Below, in pieces: positions 12,455-23,084 of a DNA stretch of 64,000 nucleotides (position 1 is the first letter of the stretch; each line of letters opens with the position of its first letter). The notes beneath the pieces are model-generated. The model did no database searches, was not told the origin of the DNA, and worked only from the letters and a program-made list of their open reading frames with translations. The position numbers and the translations under genes were made by a program. This DNA is from Clonostachys chloroleuca (taxonomy: Eukaryota; Ascomycota; Sordariomycetes; Hypocreales; Bionectriaceae). The stretch is taken from NCBI GenBank assembly GCA_037952775.1, contig JBANAY010000003.1, positions 12,648,001 through 12,712,000 on the forward strand, written 5' to 3'.

Positions 12455-14016
12455 CTATTCGTCTTCTGATTCTTCTCCTGCTTCGAGCGCTCCAAACAAT
12501 GCTGCAGCCTCTGGGTCATGTTCCCATTCTAGATGAGGCGGCACCGCAAAAATATAGTCGTAGTCATAGCTCTCCTGAGCATTTGCACACCGATGCAGAA
12601 TAGCGTCCCTTTCAACGCCCTGCTGCTCAAGCATCCTCACCATGCAATCAAGTTGGTGAAAACGGGCCACGGCCATGGCCCAGTTTCCAGTCTCTGGTGT
12701 GTCAAGCCTCGCGCCGTGACGCCGCAAGAGATTGAACATCTCCATGTCCTCCTTGAACACAGCCACGACGATTGGGGGTGGCAAGCCTTCGTTCACTCGC
12801 GCACCAGCCTCGATCAGCATCCTGGCAATGGGGATGGAAGATTCACGTGTGGCCTTCATAAGTGCCGTGTCACCAGGCGGGAACCGATTCGGGTCAGCGC
12901 CATGTGCGAGAAGGAGCCTGACAACCTCGGGGTTGCCGCTGCGGATACCCCACGAAAGAGGCTTAAATTTTGAATAGTCTTCTTCACATTCTCCGTCGGG
13001 CGAAGCGCCAAGGCCGAGGAAGTAGTTCATCTTGTCCACAAACCCAAGGCCTGCTGATCGGGTCAGCCGCGAATCTAGGTCACCAAAGCCCTTCTTATCG
13101 AAGACTTTGCTATCCGGTGAAAACATGCCCGCGCCTCGTTTATAGTTCTCGACAATCGGCGTTTTGTCGATGGCCCTCTGGAGGCAGTCCCACTCAGGCC
13201 CCGAGAGCTCTCTCGTCTCACCTGTTTCCAGATCCAGAGGCGGCCCACTATCGAGAGCGAAGTTGAAGGCATTCGCATAGCCACCAACAGAGGCTCGGTT
13301 GAGGATGTGACGCTGAATATAAGATGACATGATAGATCCCGGCGGGTCATAATGACGGTTAGATGAGAGCAGAAGTCGCATCATGGGCACATCGCCAGCA
13401 AGAGCCGCGGCATCAAAAGCAGAACCAAAGATATCGCTCTCTACATCGATCACACCCCCCAAGTACAGAACTCAGCACCCTGCGCGACCAGCGTCCGGAC
13501 ATAAGCCTCATCGCCCAAGTAGACAGCCGCAACGCGATCATCTGCGGCCAGAGATGCGGCCGAACATTCGGTTGGGCGTGACCTGCGCCGGGCTTTGAAT
13601 AGTCTATCCACCAAAGAAGAATCCTTCAGAGAGAGGAGGCAGAGGGATTTCAAGCGTGCGTGTGCAGACTCCTTCCCCGCATCTCCAGCTCTTTCTGACA
13701 CAACCTCAGCCGCACGCCAGATGCGACCGATGATTGATGTCGGCTCCTTTGCCATTGACGCCTGGTATGCGAAATATTCGGCAATGAAGTCGCCCTCGGG
13801 CCGTGGTAAATACTGATCCACATATCTGACGGCCTCAACTCTATTCTTGTGGCCATCTAGAAGGCAAAGGCGGAAGATGGCATCGTCGATGAAGCGTTTG
13901 AATTGGTGACTAACAACACGGCGTCTCATGACACGTTTTACTTCAACAGAACTGGCAAATTCATCAAAGATGCGCGTCACCAGCTCCGGCGGGAGGCTCA
14001 AGATATTCATCGTCAT
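12455..14016 (-). pseudogene. F-box/ankyrin-repeat protein, single frameshift
   Basis: The ATG at 14016 opens a frame of 188 residues starting with an F-box-like segment (SLPPELVTRIF). This family brings substrates to SCF ubiquitin ligases. The frame stops just after a six-G run (minus strand; 13455-13460). The next frame continues for about 335 codons with ankyrin-type repeats, for example PEVVRLLLAHGADPN and IARMLIEAGARVN. The second frame has no good start codon of its own, so the two are one gene. A run of seven G would join them. Total length would be about 520 residues. The lesion may be real or a homopolymer miscall. The C-terminus is acidic (EEAGEESEDE-like). Confidence 0.75.
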
Positions 14017-14317
14017 TATATCGAGTTGTTTCCTTGCTGCTAGTACGTCGTTGGACCCAAGGAGAACGACAATGTCGGGAGGTATAGCTCACTTCATGCA
14101 TTGATTATTGGATCGTTGGCTTTGGTCCAAAAATAGCCACCTGCTGAGTCATCATTGATGCTGTTCAATTCTTAAAAAGTTGCTGCCTACCCTGTATGAC
14201 GCCCATCTCAAAGTGCCTCCTTCGCTTCGTGGCCTGATATTTATGGAATTCCAAAAAAGGCTCTACCTTGGCGGTACCGAATCTTGGAGAAACGATAGCC
14301 ACTAGGCAGCGGTGTAG
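14017..14317. promoter_or_regulatory. divergent intergenic spacer
   Basis: About 300 bp separate the starts of the minus-strand F-box/ankyrin gene and the plus-strand F-box-like gene. They are head to head and may share a promoter. No specific element was recognised. Confidence 0.4.
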
Positions 14318-15212
14318 ATGTATCATTGCGAGGTCATGGCACCATCAACAACTGCGGATGGGCAGATCGCTCCGTTTCAATTCTGCCTCCTCGCTGCCGA
14401 AATCCAGATGCAGATTCTTGAAAATACATCATTGATTTCTCACACCTCGCGCTATATCTGGAACACCAAAGACGGGTTTGGCCTGTACGAGTCCGACAAA
14501 TCGCAAGAAGACTGGCACTCGCCTAGACCGCTGTTTCTCGTGAGCAGGTCCTTCTATGAGAAGGCGAGGGAAATTTTTTGGAGAAATAATTTGATCCAAG
14601 TATACCTAGACACCTCCGAAATGTTCAAGATTCGGAAGCCGGGAGCGCCGTCAGTATTTCCTACCCGATATGCCGCCACCGAGTTCCTCTCGAGAATTGC
14701 CCCGACGACACTGCCCTACCTCGCCCGCCTTGAATTTGGCACCCTCGCCCTAAGAGGAGGCACGAGAAAAAGCGAGGGGAGAATGGCTTGAAACCCTCAA
14801 ACTCGTGAGGGATATGGGGCTGCGTAACTTGTCGCATGTGCATATGTCATGTCGCTGGCGTGGCGATGATGAACCTCGTTGGAAAACATTGCAACGCGCC
14901 AGAACAGAGGAAGTAGTTGAGCTTCTTAAAAGGTTCATCAGAGACAACATGTGGCCTTTTTGGGAGTCTGGACGGCCGGCCGAGATCGCGCAAGGGCTGG
15001 CTGTTGACGTGCTATGCTCATCGGTGCATTTAAATTACAGGATTCACAAACTGGGACATGAAGTGCCTGCATTTCTACAGGAAAGCACGGGCCCGGACCC
15101 CGGAAGGAAAGGCAATGCAACTGTGTCAATTGAAAAGATAGTGATTGCTGAGGATGATCAGATTGACCGTTGGCAGGAAGAGCTTTTTTTGACGAGGCTA
15201 ACTGACTGTTGA
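14318..15212 (+). pseudogene. F-box-like protein, single frameshift
   Basis: Two plus-strand frames join into one protein. The first, with ATG at 14318 or more likely 14336, runs to 14791. It contains an F-box-like start (LLAAEIQMQIL) and a typical SRSFYEKAREIFW segment of fungal F-box proteins. Near 14752 the reading frame changes; after it, the frame reads on through EWLETLKLVRDMGLRNL to a stop at 15212. One extra A in CTAAGAGG would explain the shift. The position is not in a long homopolymer, so assembly error is less likely than for its neighbour. The joined product would be about 298 residues. Substrate and role are unknown. Confidence 0.6.
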
Positions 15213-16553
15213 CCGCTGCCAGCCTACGTCGGTGTTCTCTAAAATGGAAGTAGCTCGCCCATCATGTATTTCAGTTCCTGTCTGTGTTCTCTCCTTCGCG
15301 TCAAGTAGAGTTGGTTACCTAGTTTATTCGACACTTGCATACTGTAGGAAGGAAAGACGAAGAAGAAGAGAAAAAGAGGGAGAAAACTGGCAACCTAGAG
15401 CATCTATGTCTAGCATTATCGATAATCTCTGCGGACTGCATGCCGCCGCGAGAGAGAACGTGCACAACGGAGCGTATTCTCCCCTCCCGGCCGGTGTCGC
15501 TCCCAACTTTATGCGAGACTGCTGGCGATAGAGCGAGTGACACTCGCAGATGGTACTTCTAGAACTTTGCGCGCGCATATGTCATCATGTTCCCGAAACT
15601 CTTCAGGTCTTCTAGTCCGTGGATTTGAATGTCGTCACCCTGTCTCCCAGCCTGAGCGCGTGGGGAATCGTGGTGATTAGCTGCTGATCCACTGTCTAAG
15701 GTGCTTTTCGTCGCCTACGGTTGGGGCATGTACGAAATGAATGCCTGGCTCGGGTTTCTGGTCAGATGTGCAGCTTGCAAGGCTTTATTGATATTCCTGG
15801 GAATGATATGTTATTTATTTAGACTACTTTGCGCCACTGAGATGGCTGCAAGAGTGTATACCTAGGGATGAGCTACCACTAATCCTGCCTGATGTGACTC
15901 AAGATGAGGGTGCTCCTCGAGTGGATGACCGTCTTGGTGCCTAAAGATACAAGGAAAGCCTTTTAAGGACTTGATACACCATGCATTGGGTTACTGTGGC
16001 TGACTGCGTCGCCATCAAGTTCACCGAGAACCTGTCACGCATGCTCCTAGCCCAGAGCTTGGACAAACCTCTGGCTGGAGGCAAATCCATCAACGAGAAG
16101 GCTCTCGTTGCGAGGCGTATACCTAGAGCCAATAGGATGCCTAATCCCTTGTTTAGCTCTAGCTTTGACTTTCGGCCTGCTTCATGAAGCTTCTTCATGC
16201 AGCCTGCCCAAGCACAGATAAGCTAGCCGAAGTCATAGCATGTGATAAAGTGTAAACTACCCAGGTTCCCGAAAATTACCATAACTTTCTTTCAAGTCAG
16301 GTGCCTGCCTGCCTGCCTATAAAATACATGTCTTGGTCGGCCCCTCTCCTGTTTTTCTCCTTTCCTTCTTCTAAGTGTAGTATCTGTTCTTTTCTCATTT
16401 GACCTATGATGAGCACTCAGCATCCAGTACTTACCGCCTTCCCTGAAAGTTCTTATGTATCTGGTAATGGTGCAATTATGATCTGAGGTCGTTCCGTGGC
16501 GATTCTTTTCGGTATCTGCACGTTGACGGGCTCTTCCAAAGCACGTGAATCAC
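15213..16553. other. intergenic stretch
   Basis: No gene is supported. At about 16317 a CCTATAAAATAC element is followed by a CT-rich tract and an ATG at 16407, which looks like a promoter. The frame after it ends after about 25 codons, so any gene there is lost or not recognised. Confidence 0.5.
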
Positions 16554-17149
16554 CTATTTGCCCGCCTTTGGCACGATAGGGAACTGGTGGTCGTCCCACA
16601 GCTTATGAAGGTCACGGCGAAGGACGATCGCGTTCTCGGCGCAGCGTGTATCGGTGGAGAGCTCTGGATTGGCAGTGTCGGCGATCATGCTGTTACTTTG
16701 CCACCACTCGCTCTGTGCCTGGGGGATGATGTGTGCGATTTCGTTGGGGACTAGGGAAGTAGTAATGCGGCATGTCTGGTCTCGATTTCTTCGTCGTCCA
16801 TTGCGGTCGGTTCAACGAGGGGGAGTTGGCGGCCCATGAGTCGGGCAAGTTGGTAGGGCAAAGGAAGTTGTCGAAGGACGGTATGGTGGGGTACTGCTCG
16901 TCTGCGGCTTATCTTAGTGCGTTCCACCAGAGAAATCGGGAAGGGACAAACCATCTTGAATCCGAAAGATGTACCGCTGGCTGACAAGGATCTCATCCCT
17001 TGCCTCGACGCGGTTTGAGGGATAGTGTGGCCATGGCGATTGTTGAATGGAGCCATACCTAGACAAGGCTTGATTTGAAATGACGCGTATTCTGGCCGCG
17101 ACTCGGTGGAGGGGAGATGACGCGTGAGCACGTGATATGCACTTTGCAC
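16554..17149 (-). pseudogene. HNH endonuclease-domain relic
   Basis: The minus strand at about 16780-16554 encodes a clear fungal HNH_2-type core: CRITTS, then EIAHIIPQAQSEWW, then a spaced RRDLHKLWDDHQF and IVPK, ending at TAG (16554-16556). The AHIIP, Asn and DLH..D pattern is the usual signature of these proteins. A TGA lies upstream in the same frame, and likely N-terminal pieces are in other frames up to about 17149 (for example RDEILVSQRYIFRIQDG). No intact start or full domain is present. Intact members are proteins of several hundred residues of unclear role, and they are frequent in lineage-specific fungal regions. Confidence 0.6.
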
Positions 17150-17639
17150 AGATTAGCAGCCGGGAATTTGAACACCCAAGCATCGTACTGCTTGCCTTTT
17201 GTTGAATCTGCGATTCGTATGTCCGATTTGTCAGGGGCAATAACAAATGTTTAAGAGTCAATAACTTAAATATTATCAATTCATATCGGTTTATACTACT
17301 GTATTGTTTTGATCATCGAAGAGGTTGGTCTGCTCAGAACCACCCTTCAATGGGCTGTCAAGCGAGGCATTACCTTCAATTCATTAACCTGAAATGTCTT
17401 CCCAGTATGGAGGTGCAAATGCGGTAGTGAAGAAACAAAAGCAATGATGGATCAACGGAGCTTGAATCTTGTCACGGACAACCCTGTTAACACCCTACGA
17501 ACGATCAAGCGCTAGAGACTACCTTTGAAGTGTCCGTAGTTGTGAAGCTCTGTGACAGGTGGGTGTCTGTATTAATCATCTATATCGTGTCCCTGGGCGC
17601 CGCCAGTTTGCGTAACTTCCAGAATCTCCTCCCGGACGT
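17150..17639. other. 3' flank of homoaconitase gene
   Basis: Nothing coding was recognised in about 490 bp. It is presumably the 3' UTR and terminator region of the minus-strand homoaconitase gene. Confidence 0.5.
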
Positions 17640-20575
17640 CTAATTCTCAATTTTGCTCTTCACCCACTTCTCCAACCCGCCGACAGCAATGATCTCCTGC
17701 ACGTTTGGCGGGAGTTCTCCAACGGGCTCGCTCCAGGTCGTCCCGTCCGCCTCCGTGACGTTGACCTTGCTTCTGCGGACATCCCACTCCAGCGTCCACC
17801 CGGTCCGTCTCGTGAGAACCTTTGCATCTGCCGACTCGCCAAACGCCTCCCGGAGCCGGGCAACGAGTTTCGGCACTTCGAGAAGCATGAGGGCATTGTT
17901 GATGCTGTTCCGCGCGTACGTTGCGCTGAAGGAGCCGCCGACCACCAGATTGATGCCCTTGGCTAGGATCGACGTTGCAGCCTGTTCTCTTGAGCTGCCG
18001 CATCCAAAGCTGTAACCTGTGACGAGGATATCACCGGACTTTGCGATGGTGTTGAAAGCGGTGTCGTAATTGCTCATGCAAACCTCCGCCATCTCCTCTG
18101 TAGACACATCGTCTCGGTACTTTTTTCTTGTTAGCTACTGGCATCACAAACTCTGCAGGTGATTCTTACTGTGTATTTCCCCGGATAGACTCCATCCGTC
18201 GAAATGTTGTCAGCGCCGCAGAAGGTGATCTGGCCTGAAATCTTCTCAGGGAAGCCGGGCAGGATGTCCGTCAGTTGCTCCTTTTTACTGGAATCTGCTC
18301 CATCCGCCTGATCAGCTGCCCCAGCCTCAATGATGCCATCCAGCTTGCCGATCAATGACTCGAGCGTTTCGTCTACGCTCTTCTCTGAAAAGGGCTCGCC
18401 TTCTGAGTGTTCGACGCCGGCCCAGTCCGCGGGCTGTGTCTCGACACCTGGGCCAGTGATGAAGCCAGCGAGAGCCGAGGAGGTCACGACGGCGGGGCTG
18501 GCTAGATAAGCCTTTGCGTCACGAGATCCCATGCGTCCCTAGCCCTGGGTGTCAGTACGGGGTCATACCAATCAATTGTGTCAAGTTGTGTCGACGAACC
18601 TTGAAATTACGATTCGACGCGGAAATGCCAGTCATCCCAGGCTCAAGCAATCCAGGTCCCAGGCCAATACAGGGACCACAGCCAGAAGGGAGAGGTCGCG
18701 CACCCGCGTCAAGCAGAACCTGCCAGTCTCCTTGCTCCTCAGCAGCCCGCTGCTCTCGTTGCGACGCTGCTGCCATGTAGAATTCCACACTGTCCGGAAC
18801 TTTTGGGACGACCCCCCCGTTGGCCGCAGTCTTCTCTCTGATGACGTTCGCTGCGGCCTGGAGATCCGAGCTTCGGGAGTTGGTGCAAGAGACAAGGTAG
18901 GCGCGCTGGATGGCGATATCTTGTGCCTGTAACTCGGCCAATGGCGTGGCTACCTTGACCGAATCTGGGCCGGCTACGTAGCTTGGGACCGTGTCAAGGT
19001 TGAGCGTCAAGTGCTTCGCGTACTTTGCATCCTTGTCAGCGCGTAGAGGGTTCTCAAAGAGTTGGTCGATGCGCTGGTGATTGATCCTCAATGCTGGGGA
19101 AGATGCTGAGCCCCGTTGATCTGCATCGGACTCGTACATCGCGTACTCTGTCGCCTTGGCGCGGAGCCAACTCTGTAACATGTCGTCTATCGGGAATATT
19201 CCTGAAAGCGCACCCCATTCCGTAGTCATGTTGGCTAAACACCGTGTCAATGATTCATGCCCTCACCAAATGCGTATATGCGCGGCACCAACGTACATAT
19301 TGTCAAGCGGTCGTCAACGGAAAGGCTTCTCATCGTCTCCTCTGAGCCAGTGAACTCAATGGCATGGTTTAAGACTTCGTCATTGTTGAATAATCCGCAC
19401 AGAGCCACGATTACATCCTTGCCTTGGACTCCAGGTTGAAGGCGACCTTGAAAATGGACTTTGGCCACTGGCGGAATATTCCACCATGTCTGCGTCGTCG
19501 TCCACAAGCTAGCGCCATCAGTCCTCACGACGGGTGTCTTTGTGCTATATGTCAATCTCAAGGATTCTAATGACTTGATCATTTGGAGGTTTTACTTACC
19601 CCAAGAACGCCCAAGGCCCCATACACCTGGCACATTCATCAGCTCAGCATAAAAAGTTGGGTCCACAATGTGTCTTACATTTGAGTGGGAGTCCGAGGCG
19701 ACGACAAGTGTACCTGGCCAAGCGTATCCTTCCTCGATCATGATCTATTAGAAATTAGGCATTGGGCTTCAATCATCCAAGGGATCGACGCTGCAGTCCC
19801 TTACCTGGTGTCCAATACCCTTGCCTGCAGGGTGGAAATCGACGCCGTGCTTCTTTGCAAACTCTTCAATGTTTTTATACTTTCTAAACTATTAATTAGT
19901 TCACATCTTCATCTCAGCCTTTTGTATCACTGACCGGAGGTTGGCTTCTGATTTGTTAGAGATGTCGTGGTCCAAGGTCATAACAATTTGGCTTGGGTCC
20001 TTGATCCGCGTGGCGCCGATGGAGAGGAATTTGGTCGCCACAGGCCAGGTGCTGGATGTAATTAGTGCTGCGTTCATATATGTTGAAAAGGACGTAGAAC
20101 CAACTTATCATGGGTCATGCACTTGTGTGGCCTTGAGCTATCTGTCAGCAAATGCGAACCGTAACGTAGACGCTTGTTGCATGTGTAATTTACCGTATGG
20201 TGACATAATCTCCAGACTTGACAAATTTTCCTTCTGCGAGGCCAACACTATGTTGCTGTACGATCTTCTCCGTCAGTGTCTGAGGGACTGTGGGCGACGC
20301 CTCCAAGGAACTCAGGACGGAGGCAAAGGCGGGATCATTGAGCTGCGAGTGAAACCCCTGAATCTCAGCCTGCGAGTTACGCGACTTGGAGATGCACCGG
20401 ACTCCTGAGGGGAGAATAGGTATCCGGCGCGTGAGGCCTGCTGCCCGAAACGCATGTTGCCGTACCGTGGCCTGGCCAAGATGTCAGTGCTGATCCAGGC
20501 GAATTGAAAGGAGAGGGCACATACAATAGCCACGCTACTGGTCAGCAGCCTCTTGGAATATTGAGACGCCAACAT
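17640..20575 (-). CDS. LYS4: homoaconitase, mitochondrial
   Basis: Eleven exons give 789 residues, the usual length: 20575-20525, 20471-20194, 20131-20105, 20051-19935, 19883-19805, 19744-19679, 19626-19600, 19537-19297, 19234-18600, 18538-18170 and 18119-17640. All junctions are GT-AG and phases agree. A basic presequence suggests the mitochondrial matrix. Homoaconitase carries homocitrate towards homoisocitrate in alpha-aminoadipate lysine synthesis. [4Fe-4S] ligands are visible in CTNSR (Cys about 412) and GCGPC (about 481-484). The swivel domain has GCGSSRE (about 669-675), and the end [19 protein letters not shown] is typical of LYS4 rather than aconitase or isopropylmalate isomerase. 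The sequence departs from the strongly conserved housekeeping form at several sites (VYGALGVLG where MYGG.GCLG is usual), and ten introns is many. It may be a second, diverged copy. Confidence 0.88.
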
Positions 20576-21382
20576 GATGGGGGGGGTTAATTGGACGGCT
20601 CGCAAGATCATGCACACTCGAGCCTTGGAAAAGCGGCTGGTTATATCGCAGTACGTCACGGCAGCTTCTCACAAAGAAATCTCTACAGGACCTTTCCCTT
20701 GATCCTTTACTCATGTGTCCGATGTCGCACAGAAATCGACTCCCGAGGCTAAAGCTGGGGAAAATTTTACAGGTCGACAGCTGACTAAGCTGAATGATCC
20801 ACTTCTTGCAAGCTTGTAGCCAATCACTGAGTGCATATATCAAATGGCGAATCCAACCATAGCTCCAAACAAATGACGCCAGCGATGTACTCCTGGACAA
20901 CTCTCATCGACGCCTTGGGCTGGAGCGAGGTGAACCCGTCCTCGCTGAATAAAGACAGTACGCGCTGGGGATTTATGCCGTTGTTGAACCAAGAGGTTCG
21001 GCGAAGATTCAGCCTCGTCTGGCATGGAACTTGGCTGCCCACAGAAGCCGAAATCGCCCACGGTGCCCAAATAAAATACTTCTGTTACTTCAATTGAAAT
21101 GTAGCATGTCATACAAGGTTGAACACCGCCGGACTTATGCTTGGGCCTTGTAAGCGCAATTTCTAAATTGATATTGCCGCATACAAGTTGGTGTAGTGTA
21201 ATTAGCTACCAGCCTCCACCAGCAAATGAAACCCGGCGGCGTTGAAGAATAAAATCAACGCTGAAGCCCTTCTAGGCATATATATAATACAATATCGTAC
21301 CTTTCGTCAAATATCTCTCAGGTAGCTTTTATTTTAGAGGTAAACATATCTGAACCCAACGTGTACCTACTCACAATCAAAC
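20576..21382. promoter_or_regulatory. divergent intergenic region LYS4 / SDR
   Basis: About 800 bp lie between the minus-strand homoaconitase and the plus-strand dehydrogenase relic. A TATATATAATAC element at about 21279-21291 lies roughly 100 bp before the dehydrogenase start. No gene was recognised inside; an 88-codon plus-strand frame at 20831 has no family resemblance. Confidence 0.45.
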
Positions 21383-22483
21383 ATGGGCAATACAGTTTCA
21401 CAACTCTTCCCACCTAAGCCAAGGTTTACAGATAAGGACGTACCGGACCTGCAAGGAAAGGTAAGTTCTCTACCTCCTTGCCAAAATAGCAATGCACCAA
21501 TTGGCACTTTCAATAGGTATATCTGGTGACAGGATCTAATACTGGTGTCGGCTTGGAGCTAGCTACGATATTGCATTCTAAAAACGCTAAAGTATATATT
21601 GCCGCCCGGTCCAAAGACAAGTCTTTGAAAGCTATTGAGCAAATCAGGAGAGCCAATCCGGCATCGAAGGGGGGACTGGAGTATCTAATATCTGGATCTC
21701 GCCGACCTGACTAAGATCAAAGCCTCTGCCGCTGAGTTTCTCGCCAAGGAGAGTCGGTTGGATGTTCTCTACAATAATGCCGGCGTTTTGCTCAGACAGA
21801 ATACTGAGCTGACCAGAACCGCCCAGGGCTACGAGAACCATCTTGGAATCAACAACATGGGCACTTTCTTGTTTACGAAGTCTCACTCCAATCCTTGCGG
21901 CCACTGCGAAAGAAGAGGAGCCCGGTCGTGTGCGTGTCGTCTGGGTCGCTTCGACCGCAGCCGAGGGTTTCAGTCACAAGCCTGGGGGTGTTCCGTTGGA
22001 TAATCTGGACTACCATGAACCGTTGCCGCCAATGAAGCTTTATGGTAAAGCAAAGCGGGCAACTATCTGCATGCGACCGAACTTGCAAGAAGGTACAAGG
22101 ACAGCGGGATCGTTAGCGTCGCGCTGCACCCTGGAAATCTCGACACGGATATGTGGAAGGTGCAGAGCTTGACGAAATTCCTCCTGCGGCATACAATTCT
22201 CTATCCAATTATATTTGGAGCTTACACCGAGTTGTTTGCTGGGCTATCATCGCAAGTGTCCATGGAGAAGTCGGGAAGCTGGAGTTAGTTTCCCCCGGAT
22301 GATCTTAATTGACTCCTAGTGACACTCCCCGCTAATATTCTTTTGCTAGTTGTCCCTTGGGGACGAATTATGCCTATAAGGCCTGATATTGTCGCCGCAT
22401 CTAAGACGGAGGAGGAGGGTGGCAGTGGAATCGCTCGAAAATTCTGGCAGTGGGCCAACGATCAAGTCGAGCCGTATGTCTGA
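21383..22483 (+). pseudogene. short-chain dehydrogenase/reductase, frameshifted
   Basis: The gene starts at ATG 21383, has an intron after LQGK (GTAAGT...CAATAG, about 21462-21516), and a second intron (GTTAGT...GCTAG) near 22290-22350. It ends at TGA 22481-22483. SDR motifs are all present: TGSNTGVG for cofactor binding, NNAG, and YGKAK for the catalytic Tyr/Lys. The frame breaks three times. The first is a 7-bp near-duplication, TATCTAA beside TATCTGG at 21682-21694. The second is a one-base change near 21885 and the third a one-base change near 22053. The family resembles fungal retinol-dehydrogenase-like SDRs of about 320 residues. With three lesions it cannot make a full enzyme. The introns are still recognisable, so decay looks recent. 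Confidence 0.8.
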
Positions 22484-23084
22484 AGGCGGATGGCTGTAAT
22501 TCGTGCTGAATTATTTCTACAATATTTATTTGGCTGCTAGTTAAGTATAGAACAAGGACAACCACAATAGGAGGCAAATACAGAGTTGAGAGCCATCGTT
22601 TATTTGCAAGTTGAAAACAACTTTATATCTTTGTGGGGTAGAAACGGTTGGAGGTATACAGTGTGCGGATGTCATAACTTATTAACTTGAGCAGAGATAA
22701 CAAGCTGTATGTAAGTGTTCTTCCGTTGGCTTTCAGTTATTAGTCTTATTGCCATAACGGGGACGCTTACCCCTTCCCTGATTCATGATTCATACATCAT
22801 GGGAGTGGGGACTGAAGTCCACTACGAGCATTCCACGCTTATGATAAATTAATTGAAATCATGCGCTTACTTAATAGCAAATACCGCCGGATTCATCGAA
22901 AGCCGGCGGGGTTGGTGCTATCTTGTCCAGCTTCCACATCAAAAGTCTTGGTTTATTGATAGATTGGGACGAAGACCACCACGGACCTCGTGTATACTAA
23001 CATCAATTATCACAGCAGCAGCAGCAGCAGCAGCATCATGTTTTACCCGACGGGTTTCAGAATTCATACACCTGACGTACAAGG
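22484..23084. other. intergenic stretch
   Basis: No gene was recognised. The stretch contains a CAG microsatellite (23013-23033) just before the start of the zinc-cluster relic. Confidence 0.5.
23013..23033 (+). repeat. (CAG)7 microsatellite
   Basis: Seven perfect CAG units lie upstream of the Zn2Cys6 relic. No coding frame through them is supported. Confidence 0.85.

Noticed and set aside
17640..20575. Reading the aconitase-family gene as aconitase or isopropylmalate isomerase
   Set aside because: Length, the swivel-domain sequence and the [19 protein letters not shown] end fit LYS4 better.
23013..23033. CAG repeat as a polyglutamine protein
   Set aside because: No credible reading frame or start crosses it on either strand.
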